From: Neoceratodus forsteri
Lineage: Eukaryota > Chordata > Ceratodontiformes > Ceratodontidae
DNA length: 64,000 nt
Direction of reading: 5' to 3'
NCBI GenBank assembly: GCA_016271365.2
Contig: JADMNL010000023.1
Coordinates: 606,456,501 to 606,520,500 of the forward strand
Shown: positions 36,373-47,692 of the stretch, piece by piece
Position numbering within the stretch: position 1 is the stretch's first letter
Layout of the letters: each line of letters starts with the position of its first letter
The notes under the pieces: generated by a model
The model's input: only the letters and a program-made list of their open reading frames with translations
The model's database searches: none
What the model was told of the DNA's origin: nothing
Program-made: the position numbers and the translations under genes

Positions 36373-37204
36373 GCCAGTTGAATTGGCAACTCTGACAATC
36401 AGCAGCTTGCACCAACCAGTGTGCACCAGGAACCTGCACCCAGTTCCCAAACAGGTGGGGTCCCAGCACCATCCTGTGGTAAATGTTGCTCCACTGCGAT
36501 GTAATAGTGCTGCTGAGCTATGTAAATGTTGCCATGTGCCAAAGTCAAGATGCATGAGGGAGATCACGTGAATTATGGTGCAGTTGGACAGCATCAGAGC
36601 CCAGTGATGAAAATCAGCCTGAGGCTGGCAAGGTCATGTAGGACAGGACGGGTGTCAGAGAGTACAGGTAGGGCACAGATGGGTGGCGGGGTTGGCAACA
36701 AGTCCTCGATGGGGACATTGCAGGGTACTGCCCTGCCTATGCTGTCCATGGGGTGGGGTGGGGACAGCCATCGCATGCCTGGCACTATGGAGGGACCCTG
36801 CGGCAATGTACCAATGACTGCTCTGGGTACTGTGGAGGCACAGGATACTGCAGGTGGGGGCACAGATCTCTCCTACCCAGGGATGGCTGGGGGTAGTGCT
36901 TGGACTGTTAGACCAGTCCTGGGCTGGTCTAACTGTCATGGTCCATGTCCCCTGTGTTTTTTTCTGCATCCCACTAAAAAGGATACTGTAGCTTGCATCT
37001 GCCACAAGCTCCCTAGTGCTGTGGTGCACTGCTGGATCAGGTGCAGGGGTGATGCTGACCCTGTTTGCCACAAGGGGTCCTGGATTGCGAGCCTGTGAAT
37101 CTGAATCGTTGTCGGGCACTTTTTGATGCAAGGTGCACCTTGTGTCAAATCTGACTGACGAGGCACCTTGTGTCAAATTTACAGCTTTATGAATCGGGCC
37201 CTAT
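36350..37204. mobile_element. DNA-transposon-like element with GGCCCGATTCA ends
   Basis: The left end reads TAGGCCCGATTCAC and the right end ATGAATCGGGCCCTA, so the termini are inverted repeats of about 14 bp. The interior is GC-rich and holds the longest open frame of the window (190 codons, 36526-37098 plus) with a 173-codon frame on the other strand (37176-36655). Neither protein has a motif I know; both are low-complexity (G/M/P/S-rich). I infer a non-autonomous DNA transposon of unsettled superfamily. The target-site duplication is unclear because the flanks are AT-rich (ATCA/TATA). Confidence 0.55.
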
Positions 37205-37699
37205 ATATTTTGTAGCATATTGACTGAGTAACTTAAAATGTAATTTTTTTCTGTAACCATGGCTTACACCGGATAGCATAGTAAATAGGCTTTAGCCAAA
37301 CTGTCATTTTTTCTTGTATGAGATGTACTTTAATTTACTAATTAACTAGTGCAACTAACTAACTGACTAACTAACCAATGCAAAATGGGGGCTAGGATGG
37401 CTTTGCCGCAGTCTGGCCCTGTTTCTTCTGTAATCATTATTCAGGTTCATTTTAGTACCTTCAGGTAACAGCAACATACTGTAAAACATTCAGTTTTAAC
37501 CCCTTTGTTGAAGGAAGTCATACCAATTGACTGTTAATAATGCAATGATTTTTGTTTGTGTGTGCCCATGGTCATAGCATCTAATAAAGAGCTGGAACCA
37601 AATGAAACGATATGCTTCTGGGCTAAAGGCCATTGACTAGATTTCCATCCACAAAGAAGTTAAATATCTATGAAGCACCATTGCTTGATTACTTGGCAA
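37205..37699. other. Unassigned sequence with a CTAA-rich patch
   Basis: A short run of 'AACTAACTAACTGACTAACTA' type words lies near 37340-37376. Otherwise nothing is recognised. Confidence 0.4.
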
Positions 37700-38335
37700 G
37701 ATCAACTGCAGTGGGCTGGCCTGGTGGCACTGAGGGTTGATATCCTGGATGCCATACCGCGCCATGCTGGTGACCCGAGTTTGGGATCGAGCTCAGGCAC
37801 TGGTGGTCAGCGGGGGATGGGGAAGGATTGAGCACCAGCAGGGTTGCTCTCCTTCCCTGGGGGATAGGCGGGGGATAGCTTGGCACACCAGCCTCCCCAG
37901 TGGAGATCTGGAACACTGCAGTGCATGAGCTGCACATTACTCAGTGTAGCTGAGCTGGCAGAGGGTTGCCATGTGCCGTGCATCAGGCGTGCCCACACAA
38001 GGCAGGGGTGGTTACCACCAGAATAAAAGGAAAAAACGGCTCTGTGGGGTAGGTGACAGCACCTGCCCCCATGCCCTCTGTCAGGTTCACCTCACCTGGC
38101 CTTTCCAGTTCCTCCAACTGAGGCACCTCTCCTGTGACCAGAGACTTGCATTAGAAGAGTGCCCAATAGGAGGGTGACCCTCCGGATAGGTTAAACCACA
38201 GGTGCTGGTAGCAGAAAGGGGAGGAGAGAGGAGAGGAGGCACAGGTTGAGGGAACCTCAGGAGGGCAGGATAGGATGCCTGATAGAGGCTCCATGGGGCT
38301 GTGACCAGAGGATAGAAAGTTGAGAAAAAAATCAA
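37700..38335 (+). repeat. Unnamed interspersed repeat, copy 2
   Basis: Homologous to 12530-12960. It begins 'CAGTGGGCTGGCCTGGTGGC', then 'CGCGCCATGCTGGTGACCC' and 'GGGATCGAGCTC', a plausible but altered Pol III box B. The body is GC-rich. The minus-strand frames of 63-82 codons are low-complexity and not supported as genes. Confidence 0.5.
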
Positions 38336-40794
38336 CTGCAGTAAAAATCTGTTGTTTTGTTATCCCTTTTAAAAAATTTTAAACATCTGAAATATTTTAG
38401 GATACATTTTCAACAAAATAATCTGTATCAAATACAAATTTTAATGGTCGAATAATTCATTGTATATAGTGCTTTGCTACCACTGTCTCTGCCATGAGCT
38501 CTCAGCTCTACAATATTGCATGGCAACACAGATATTGTAAGATTAGCAAAACCATGTGTGCTGTGGGGTGTGGTTTGAAGAGCACTTATTCTGAAAGGGC
38601 AATATTCCCAAGACACATTACAGCACATATACAAATACTGTACTGCAATTGCAAATTTCTAAGAAAACAGACATATGACTCATATTTTTGGAGATAAAGG
38701 ACCTGGTGGCCAAAGGTCTGAAACAATGGCATAAGGCATGTAATACAGAGCACATGTAATGTTTGTTAAAGAAGGTGCTTGAAGCAGCCATGAAGATCTG
38801 CATCCCTGTAAGTAATACAGGAAAAGGGCTATAAAGTGTCCTCCTGGGTCAACAGGTACGTAAAGCAACTGATCCTGAGCAAAAAGGTTTATGACTGCTG
38901 CAATGAGATGAGTTGCTTCAGAACAGAGAGAAGTAACAGCATTTTTATAGAGCTTTTGCCTGCCCACCACCACTTATGCCTGTCATCAGGCCCCCAGCTC
39001 AGGGTCTCCCAGTCCCATCTACCATTCTCCTTGCCGTCACGCCAGCAGGGATCCACACAGGATTCCCATGACAGCTGTCACACTTGGCTACGGGCACATG
39101 GGATTTTGCCTGGTTTCTCCCTCCCTAGCTCCCCAGAACTTTGGCAACATGTTCACACATGAACATGGAGGGATAAATGCATGCTGGAACCGGTGACACT
39201 GCTCACCCACCCTGGCCTAACACCAGCCCTCATTTGCTTGGCACTGCCATGAGCCTTCACTCAGTGGTAACCAAGAGCAGGGAATGTTTGTCTGCCCAGT
39301 CTGGTAGAGGAAAGCTACCATCGGCCACTCAATCTACTTCCAGCCCTCCCTGCCCCCTCACTGAACTCAGATCGCTGGTGTGGGAGAGGTAAGGCACCAA
39401 GGTGCCCTCAGCCCTCTGCATCACCAGCCAGAAGTAACAGCACTGAGGGACTGCAAGACTGGAACCAAGGAGGAAGCCAAGGAGGGCTGGAGGCCAAGAT
39501 AGCAGTAGGAGCTGTGGATAATGCTAAAGATTTCTTCCAGTATGTACACTGTTAGTCAGTGTCATGTTCATTCTTCTCTAGTCATGTTGTGACACTAGTG
39601 TCATAATGCCATGAGCAATGAATAGATATAATGACTGGAAATACATGGCAATTAGGCAGTTAGCAATGATGGTTCTGTCCATTCTTTTCAGTTCTTGTTT
39701 GAAGGTGTTGACTGACATGACTAGACAAGAACAACTTGACACCAAGCACCACTGTAATCAGTCCCTGCCTGCCGGGTACCTCAGACTGGCCACATGAGAG
39801 GAAACTGGCTAGTGTTGTGCTAAAGTGTCCAGGAATGTGGATGCAGCAGGAACACCCCTTGTGCAGAACTATATAATTTTTCTCCATTTTTAATAAATTG
39901 ATTCTCCAGCCACACCCATCTTCAGAATCAAGCAGACAGGAAATGTATTTAACATTGTACCATATCACAGGCATCTCCTTACACTGAAGCATGTGCTGTA
40001 CATTCTGACACCAGAAGGAGGGCTTTGCTTTGAGGACTTTCAGTGTCCCATAACTAGGGTAACTGACTTAACACACAATGCTTGTCCTCTGACTAAGGCA
40101 TAACTTAAAATACAAGGGCATAGAACCCAGACAAATACTAATACTGGAGGGCAATTGATGGTGCAGGTCCTCCACCTGTTCTCTTTACTGAGAGGCTATT
40201 ACTTCATATGATACATAAATCAAGCCCCATTTAGCATCCTACCCTCAGTCCCAGCTCAATACAAGGATGGATTTCTTGTACCTCCATGGGCAACAGAAAC
40301 ACACCTGACCATACATTTCTCAGCTGAAGAAGCTTGACAGCTATAAACTTGATGGTTTCTCTTTGACTTTCCTTCTGCCCAGTTATACATCCCCCAAGGC
40401 ACCTACTCTGTCCTTCTGGAACCTGAAGCAGACCAAAGGATCCTCAAGCAGCTCTCTTGAAAGGGATTCTCACCTCTCCATCCTCTTTTCTGCTACTGTC
40501 AAAATGTGTCCATAAGAGCCTCTTTGTTCCTCTCCCTTTCTGTGGACCATATGTACAGCAGAACACCCTTCCTGCCCAAAGGCCAGGAACAAGTCACAGA
40601 CTCCTCTCCCTAAACTTATCCTTTGCACTCTCCAATCTCCTCCTGTACTTCCTGTTTTTACCCTATTTTAGGTAAGGGTATGGGGCAGAGATGTTACACT
40701 TCAGAATCACAGTGGAGCTAACAGAACAAAGTGTGCTTGCAGTTCTCTTATGAGTCTGGGAAACAAAACCCAGGGAAGAGTACACAATGGGGAG
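38336..40794. other. Unassigned sequence
   Basis: No gene or repeat family recognised in about 2.4 kb. The longest frames are 108-110 codons and lack motifs. Confidence 0.4.
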
Positions 40795-41510
40795 TACTAA
40801 CAACAGCAAAAATGTAAAGGGACCTGGGTAGTCATATCAGATGACCTAAAGGTAGGCAAGCAATGTGAGAAGGCAGTAAGGAGGGCTGGGGATATTAGGA
40901 TGCACAGGAGAGGCATAACTAGTAGAAAACAAAAAGTTGTTATCCCTCTGTACAGACAGTTGGTGAGACCCCATCTGAGTGCTGTGTGCAGTTCTGGAGA
41001 CCCCATCTCTGCAAGGACATAGACAGGATGGAGGCAGTCCAGAGGAGGAGCAGCTAAAATGGTGCAGAGTCTGCACCAGAAACCATATGAGAGGCTAAGG
41101 AGCTCAATATGTATACCCTCGAGGAAAGAAGGGGGCATGATAGAAAGTTCAAGTACCTCAAGGGAATCAACAAAGTCCAAGTGGGTAGCGTAAGTCAGAA
41201 AAGAGATGTGCAGGAACAAGGGGCACAATTTGAAGATAGAGGGAGACGGCTCAGGGCAATGCAAGAAAATATATTTTCACGGAGAGGGTGGTGGACACAT
41301 GGAACTGCCTTCCTGAGGAGGTTGTGGGATCAAAAACAGTGGGGAATTCAAGAATGCATGGGGTAGACATAAGACAATTCTAGTGGCGGGTAGGAGGAAG
41401 TAGGCTGTTGGTTAACTAGGATCTGCAGCTTATCCAATAGGTAGAGAAATGGGCAGACTGGGTGGGCCAAGCTGTCCTTATCTGCTTTCAGAGTCTATGT
41501 TTTATGCCTG
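40795..41510 (+). mobile_element. CR1-like LINE, ORF2 end and 3' UTR
   Basis: The ORF end can be followed in broken frames: 'YRQLVRPHLSAVCSSG' region (about 40960-41000), 'RMEAVQRRS', 'GHDRKFKYLKGIN' (about 41135), and then the block 'NIFSRRGWWTHGTAFLRRL' (about 41260-41330). The last corresponds to the 'FFTxRVVxxWNxLPxEVV' signature of CR1-type ORF2 ends. The 3' UTR follows with GTAGGAGGAAG, and then the family tail ('GGGCAGACTGGGTGGGCCAA') to 41510. It is 5' truncated and inactive. Confidence 0.8.
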
Positions 41511-41554
41511 GTCAGTTGGGATGCTACATGACTTGAAAATGATCAATAAGCTCC

Positions 41555-42830
41555 TGTCCTTAAGAGGGTAAGTCTGGATCTAAGCAACTGGGGGCCACTC
41601 AGCCTGATATCAGTGCTGGAAAGAACCTGGAATCTGTTATCAATGACAGAATAGCTGATCACATGGTTAGGACCAAGGGTGTTGCCTTTTCTCAACATGG
41701 CTTCATGAGAAGCATATTGTGCTAAACCAACCTGACCTTCTTCAGGAAGGTGGATTGTTAACTGACTTGGGAGATGGAAGCATTGGGTTGTGGTTGATCG
41801 TTGTGATCACAATGCAAGGAGGAGGATACCAGTGAGACACTTCTGGGATTGGTGCTGGGGCAAATTCTGTTAAACATTTTTTATTAATGATCTGAAAACT
41901 GAAGTCTTCAATAAGTTTGCTGATGACAACAAGCTTTCTTAGGCAGTAGACTCCATTAAGGACAGAGCAAACTTCAGGATGACCTAAATAAGGTATGTGG
42001 GGTTTATCAGACTCCTAGAGTCTTGATTCAGTGTTGCCAAATATAAAGTACTACACTTAGAGAAGAAAGCAGAGGTAGGTCCACACCATGTGTTTCCTTT
42101 GTTGCAGTGGACGAGGAAAAGGCACTAGAATTCTTAGCAAAAAAGATACTGAAGTGTAAACACACAATGTACAGTGTCTGTCAAGAAAACTGGAAGAATT
42201 CTGAGATGGATCTAAAAGGGTTGACCAGCAGAGCAGGGAAAGTCATCTTGCCACTTTACAATGCCCTGGTCATGTCCTACTAGGAGCACGGGTGCAGTTC
42301 TGTTTTCCTTGATACAAAAACACATTGAGACAATCAAAAGCGAACAACACAGGGTGAACAAATGATAAGGTTATGGAGAACAAAAGTTCTGAGGAGAGAC
42401 AGTAAGAATGTTGTCATCCATGGGGAAAAGAAGGCTGTGGTGGATGTGCTCGCAGTCTGTTATGCACTCAGACAAGGGTATAGATAGGCTCAACCATATC
42501 AAAATGTTTGATCTGGTGTCCTCCAGCAGGATGTGCCCTAGAGCTCTGATGTGCTACATTTAGGATAATGTTTTGGGGCACCTCTCCTCTCAGAGGGTGG
42601 GGTGAACTTATGGGATAGGTTTCAAGCTGAGACAATTGATAACAGACAGTACAGGACTAAGTTCTGCTTACCTAAGGAATCAAAGGTTACCCTAGGAAAT
42701 AGAGAGGGTGGGGATTCCCATAAATGGGTAAATGTTGCACAGTTATTGCACCCTGCTTGTGAAGTGGGGCAGATCCGATAGACCTCAGTCCCTTTCACCC
42801 ATAAATTACTATTTTCCTATGTGTACATGT
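41555..42830 (+). mobile_element. CR1-like LINE, RT core to 3' end
   Basis: A second CR1-like copy lies 45 bp downstream of the first, on the same strand. It begins in RT fingers ('GGCCACTCAGCCTGATATCA', the 'NWRPISLIS' block). It continues with 'FINDLKTEVFNKFADDNKLS' (about 41880-41940), in which the catalytic FADD survives, then 'KYKVLHLEKKAEVG'. The end blocks are badly decayed, up to 'CCTTTCACCCATAAATTACT' near 42800. It is a separate insertion or a rearranged part of the same element. Confidence 0.75.
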
Positions 42831-42865
42831 TTTATCTTAATTAGCTTGAAGAAAATTTAGACTGG

Positions 42866-43022
42866 CAGTATGGGATAGTGGCTAGAGGACATCTTGGGAA
42901 TCAGGAGACACAAGTTCAGATCTGATCAGAGACCCTTACTGTTTAACTTTGAGCAAGTCACTTAACCTCTCAATGCTTCCTCTGTCTAGTTGTAAAGATA
43001 AGTACAAGTAAGACTCCAAAGA
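42866..43022 (+). repeat. MIR-like (CORE-SINE type) element
   Basis: 'CAGTATGGGATAGTGGCTAG' and 'CACAAGTTCAGATCTGATC' are in the places of boxes A and B. They are followed by 'TTTAACTTTGAGCAAGTCAC', 'TTAACCTCTCAATGCTTCC' and 'TAGTTGTAAAGATAA', closely following the MIR pattern. Confidence 0.8.
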
Positions 43023-43655
43023 AAATATTTTCTTCTCAGATGGGCTGTTCCAGATCAATAAATGATAACATATAATGATTTCCCAATTATTATTTCTATT
43101 GACAATGATAATAGCACTACCATCTACCAGTCTGATATCAGAAGATATAATGCATGTATTAGTTGCAAGCCCAATAGTGAAAGGCTAGGATCAAACAAGT
43201 GAATGAGCTTCACAGGTATTTCAAGCTGTGCAGCAATGAAATTTAAAAAAAGTATTTATTTTTGTTTCTTTGTTTATTGATTGATAGATTGATTTGAAAA
43301 GTGTCACCAAAAAGACAGACTGAGCTGATAACAACTAATTTCCAAATGTGTCCTGGGTGTTGGGGATGAGGAAAATCATACACAGCACGTAAAATATGTC
43401 ATGGAGAATAACCAAAATGAAAGACTAGTCAGAATAACATATATACAGGTTATGAAAGAAACAGATTGCCAGGGCAAACTTGTGCTGGTGGGGGAGAGTC
43501 AAGGACAGTTGCAAGAGGGGAGAAGAAAAGACATGAAGTAAAGACTTTGAGGAGAAAGCTGAAGAGGCAGAGCGAATTGTCAGGGGAAGGGAAGAACAAA
43601 GTTTAGGAAAGTGGTAAGGGAAAGCAGATTGACCAGTGGTAGATTTCTAGAAGGA
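43023..43655. other. Unassigned, purine-rich to the right
   Basis: No gene recognised. From about 43480 to 43740 the plus strand is strongly purine-rich; the part after 43660 is antisense of a LINE. Confidence 0.45.
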
Positions 43656-43659
43656 ATAG

Positions 43660-44372
43660 TGAGGGAATGGAAAGTACTACTGCAGAGAGGATAGTAGGAA
43701 ATTAAGGGAGGGTAAGAGGAAGTAAGGTAGGAGGAGGGAACCAAAGCAAGAATTTAGATATAAAGGAGGCACAATGGGAAAGGTGCCTGGCATCAAGAGC
43801 GGAGATTGAAGGGGCAGATTTGAGTGAGCAGTGGTGGGTATGTGGGAAACAATCCAAAGCAAAATGGCAAGAAGAGATGAAGAGGGGCACCAGTCTGGCA
43901 TGGGAGGATTGGGGGCTCACTGTAGATTATGTCACCATAATCAAAGTAGGGAGGAGGTATTTTAAAACAATTCATGGCAGACAGGAAGAAGGATACTGCT
44001 TTGTTTATGTATAGTGCACCAAGCTGCAGAAGCTTTTGGTGTATGGCGTCAATATGAACTGAGAAATCGAGATAACATTCATGCCAAACCTCGAGGTGCT
44101 TAAAAGAGTATGCATCCTCAACACTAGCACCATCAAGGGTGTGACAAGAAGGAGTGGGTGGATCTAGAAAGCCTCTGATGGCTGCTAAAAGTCATGAAGT
44201 TTGTTTCTTTTGGCACTGAGGGGTAATTGGTTAGACTTGAATCAGTGCTGAATATTGTTGAAATCTAGCTGAAGGTGTGAGGTAAGCCCATGGGAAGAGG
44301 AGCCTGATGCAAAAGTAACTATCATCAGCATACATATGAATGGATGCAGAGGAACAAGTCAAGTCAAGTTAT
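43660..44372 (-). mobile_element. L2-like LINE, RT catalytic box to ORF end
   Basis: On the minus strand, starting near 44372: 'HMYADDSYFC' (catalytic YADD near 44325), then 'TPSARFQQYSALIQ', 'PSCHTLDGASVEDAYSFKHL', 'YLDFSVHIDAI', then 'PPYFDYGDIIYSEPP' (near 43930) and 'LLLPYFLLPSLNFLLSS' (near 43700). The blocks follow the L2-like order. Frameshifts are present. The upstream RT part lies at 45590-45905 on the same strand, beyond 1.2 kb of other DNA. Confidence 0.8.
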
Positions 44373-45556
44373 TGCAGGAATAACTCAATTGAGCAGGCTC
44401 ATTCCCAAGGAGGTCCTGAGAGTATAAATCAGGAACATATAAACATACAGTACAAGGCAATGAAGAGTACATAAATCATGGTACATAACACATCCAAACA
44501 TGGTGCATAATAACAGAGTACAGGGATTCATTTTATTTACATCAAATATATACAAATATTTACAAAGCAAACCCTGAGATAGCAAGCTGCCTGAGGATGA
44601 CACCAGGTGAATCAAGGCTAATACTAATTGCAGCTGCATATGTCTTTCAATTTAATTCCAGTTAAAACTTTAAAGAAATTTGACAGAAACAAGGCTGGTA
44701 AGTTTAAGTACAGACTGGAGTAGGTTCCAAACTGAAGGGAGGTTGTAGGAGATAGCATGTTTCCGAAAGAATGTACGAGACCTAGGAATATCTAGGAGGA
44801 TGAGGTCTGATTTTTTTTAAATTATGCTTTATTCTCCCCTACAGCCTGCCAATTTTGACTCCTTCAGGGCATCCAAAGGGTCATTCTCCTGCCCTCTGCT
44901 CAATGGAACTGACCTCCCAGTCCCCATGGATCTTCAGTTTCCCGGCTGGCATGAGGTGGGGCACTAACCCCATAATCCTTCATTTCGTCAGGCCTTGTGG
45001 AGGTGTCCTGGTGAGCGGGGCAAATTGAGGCATGCCCCAGGAAGCCGTCATCCCAAAGCTGGCAGCTGTATTTGCCATTTTCTCCCAATGCAGTGAAAGC
45101 CTCTGATGTCAAGACACTGTACGATGAAGTCCACTGTGCTTTTGGCCACCTGTCCTCTCAAACGGGGCTTGTGGTCCCTCGAGCTTCTGCCCGAGGTCAC
45201 GCACAAGTGTATGGGCATCAGCCATCCCCACCTCCGGAGATGGTGAGCAGTCATGGGATGCTCAAGCCATTCTCCCCAACTGCCCTCCAGGGACCGAGTC
45301 CGCTCCCGAACCTGGGTCACTGGCACATAGCGGAAATCCAACTGCTGCACCGACTGGCTGGCTCTGAGGTCTGCTTTTTGAGGAAGCATGTACAGTGGGA
45401 AGTATGAATGAGGGAGGATATGTATCCCTGGAGTTATTCAGAAGGATTTTAAGCATCCAAATGCCAAGTGGATCAGGCATCTGGTAGAGAGTGATGTCAA
45501 GCCAACAGCGGCATATAGGTTACAGTGGTGGGTTCGATAAAGGTACGTTGGTTATG
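44373..45556. other. Sequence inserted between two parts of an L2-like LINE
   Basis: This contains AT-rich DNA (44373-44800), a T run (44811-44818), and a GC-richer block (44880-45480) with open frames on both strands (113 codons minus, 45389-45048; 111 codons plus, 45072-45407). The minus frame might be a remnant of a DNA-binding domain of a transposon, but I cannot match a motif with confidence. Confidence 0.35.
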
Positions 45557-45645
45557 AACCTGGGTCTGTTCTCTTTTCCATGTTCTTAAATGACTTCCCT
45601 CTGTCAGGGGAGGTCATTTAAGAATATGGAAAAGAGAACAGGACC
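45557..45645. repeat. Near-perfect hairpin made of LINE RT sequence
   Basis: 'GTTCTCTTTTCCATGTTCTT' plus 'AAATGACTTCCCT' (left) is mirrored by 'GGAGGTCATTTAAGAATATG' plus 'GAAAAGAGAACAGGACCC' (right). The arms are about 40 bp with a loop of about 9 bp. The right arm is part of the L2-like RT at 45590-45905 (the 'GPVLFSIFLND' block). The left arm is an inverted copy of it. Confidence 0.85.
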
Positions 45646-45905
45646 CAAGACACCCTTGAGGGACATCTGAGCAGATTGGGAGTGGTGATGGAGTGAAGTT
45701 ACTTATCCAGAAAGTCTGAGACCTACTGCCCAGGTAAGAGTGAAACCAGCTGACTGCAGAATAAGATAGACCGCTGCTAAAGACATCCAGAGTGGGGTGC
45801 CACGGTGTTAAAAGCTTTAGCAAGATCAACAAAAATGGCAGGCGTGATCAGACCCTGATACTTACCACTGAGGATGGAGTCAGTGAGCCATAGTAGGGGC
45901 ATATA
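45590..45905 (-). mobile_element. L2-like LINE, RT palm fragment
   Basis: A minus-strand frame (45832-45614) reads 'HPTLDVFSSGLSYSAVSWFH', 'SYLGSRSQTFWISNFTPSPL' and 'SDVPQGCLGSCSLFHI'. These match the 'L...GLS..A..WF.SYLSGRSQ' and 'SGVPQGSVLGPLLFSI' blocks of L2-like RTs. The catalytic box that should follow is found, after the insert, at about 44325. Together with 43660-44372 this was one element. Confidence 0.85.
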
Positions 45906-46568
45906 AATATGAGCTAAAAGCATTTGACACTGCCAAGACAAAGTGCCCACTAACCTTTAAACCCAAAAGACATTCCTGACGATGGGTATTTATTGTTCAC
46001 TTACGTTCTTTGTGTGGTCCACCACCCTGATGTCCTACAGAGCTCTCAATTCATGAGATTATAACATGAGTCAGTCATTTTCTGTCTGTGTGATAAGGGA
46101 GTATACCTACTAACCTACCTTTGTTTGCAAACAAGGTCCCTAACATTCTGCAATTTTGCAGCCACAGAGTTTTCCACAGAATTACCATTATGGTACAGAA
46201 TTCATTAATCTTGCTGAGTCTTCATTAAAATATAATTTTTCCATAGTACCTAGCTTCCTTAGCCTCCTTATTTTCCTGATGCCCCCATTCCTGCTTAGCA
46301 TGGGATATATGACATCAGATCACCTTTAGCCAAATGCAGGACTGCATTCTGCCCCAGAAATGGATAATGCCTGTCACAGGAATGCTTAAATACTACCTCG
46401 AAGCCTAGGAATCCTGCCCCAGATGTCAGGAATTGTCACAGAGAACTAGGGGCTCTGTTTGCAATAAACAAGTTCAAAATGCCAAAAGGTTAAAATGTGT
46501 TGTGGGTATGAATTCTAGCTTGGCTAGACTTGGATATTTTGTTTTATCGTTTACAAATGGCATTTCAG
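45906..46568. other. Unassigned sequence
   Basis: Nothing recognised. Confidence 0.4.
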
Positions 46569-46712
46569 AGGCAGGGTGGTACAGTGGGTAGCTTATTGGC
46601 TTGGGAAGCAAGATGTCACGTGGCCTTGGGCAAGTCACTTAACCTCCCAGTGCTGTAGTCCACCCAGCTGTAAGAATGGAAAAAGCAGGCCCCACTGAAA
46701 ACTACATGGTGC
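46569..46712 (+). repeat. MIR-like (CORE-SINE type) element
   Basis: 'GGCAGGGTGGTACAGTGGGT' as head, then 'GGCCTTGGGCAAGTCACTTA' and 'ACCTCCCAGTGCTG', then 'CAGCTGTAAGAATGGAAAAA'. The core is the closest of the three copies to the MIR pattern. The stretch between the head and core, where box B should be, is shortened. Confidence 0.75.
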
Positions 46713-46732
46713 ATCTCAGCTGGACTATCCTA

Positions 46733-47690
46733 CATAGAAACATAGAAGTTGACGGCAGATAAGGACCGTAAGGCCCATCCAGTCTGCCCAGGTAAACAAA
46801 TTGTAAAACAGAATAACAAATGTTTAATGACGGTAACATTCAGTCTAGCTTGGTGAGTGGGTCACTATTTTAGCATTGTTGGCCTTTGTAATTTGTCTAG
46901 TGTTTAAACTGAATTTCTTTTGGATTTGTTTTCTTGATTTTAACTTTTAATAACTGTCTTCTATTTTCCAGGTGATTTACTCTATGGGTAAAAGACTTCT
47001 GAATGAGGACAGCTTTTTTTTGCATTTAACCTACTTATACAAATGTACCCTCTGGCATTGGGCATACAGACATATGAAAATACCAGCAGAAAAGGCCAAA
47101 AGGTCTATCTTGTCAGTTCATAATGCAGGTCCCTCAGTGATTAGTGAGGAGTCCACTCCCCTCCCTGTTAGGAGTCCTCCCCGATATGAGTCCCACCCAT
47201 GTTTCTGATTTTTAATTGTAACCTCCCTTTACTTTGCCCTGATCCCTCTTAAAGCTGTCCACTATCTTTAAGGATAGCACCTCCTCTGGCAACTTATCAC
47301 ACTTTCCACCAGCCTCTCACTGCAAAGTGCCTCCTCATTTTCCTCTTGAATTGTCTTCCCACCAGCTTGAGGCAGTATCCTTTACTGGTTTTGTTACTGC
47401 TAGGGTTGAAGAGACCCTCAGGGTTCACCTTGTTTAAACCACTGAGGTATTTAAAGGTTTCAGTCATGTCTCCCTCTCTCTCCTGTCCTCCGGGAAGCAC
47501 ATGTTGATGTTTCCAAGTCTCTTCTTACCCTACTGACTCTGGATCATATTAGTTGCTCTTCACTGGACTGTTTCCAGAAAATCAGTGTCTTTCCTTTTCT
47601 TAGGTACGGGCACCAGTACTGTACACTGTACTCCAGGTGTGGATGTGCCAGGATCTGTCATCAGCATAATGACCTATGCCTTCCTTTACA
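46733..47690 (-). mobile_element. CR1-like LINE, 3' end and ORF end, interrupted
   Basis: The reversed tail (46733-46797: 'CATAGAAACATAGAAGTTGA', 'CGGCAGATAAGGACC', 'CATCCAGTCTGCCCA') begins the element. The ORF end is at 47210-47620; a minus frame there gives 'EGDMTETFKYLSGLNKVNPE', the CR1 'GDMIE.FKYL' block, and 'RRHFAVRGWWKV' for 'FFT.RVV..W'. The piece to about 47690 ('GTACTGTACACTGTACTCCA') is the 'LE..VQYC' region reversed. The segment 46798-47114 fits neither and is probably a later insertion. Confidence 0.7.
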
Positions 47691-47692
47691 CC

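Noticed and set aside
40797..41264. 155-codon minus-strand open frame
   Set aside because: It is antisense to the CR1-like ORF end, which explains the sequence.
2334..44650. Common family for 2334-2560 and 44373-44640
   Set aside because: Shared words (ACAGTACATAA, CTCATT) are too few and out of order to support homology by eye.
45048..45389. 113-codon minus-strand frame as a DNA-binding (Myb/SANT-like) domain
   Set aside because: Only a vague resemblance; no spaced tryptophans or other defining residues could be confirmed.
46966..47210. Exon starting after a TTTTCCAG acceptor-like site
   Set aside because: The frame has no motif and runs into a reversed CR1 element.
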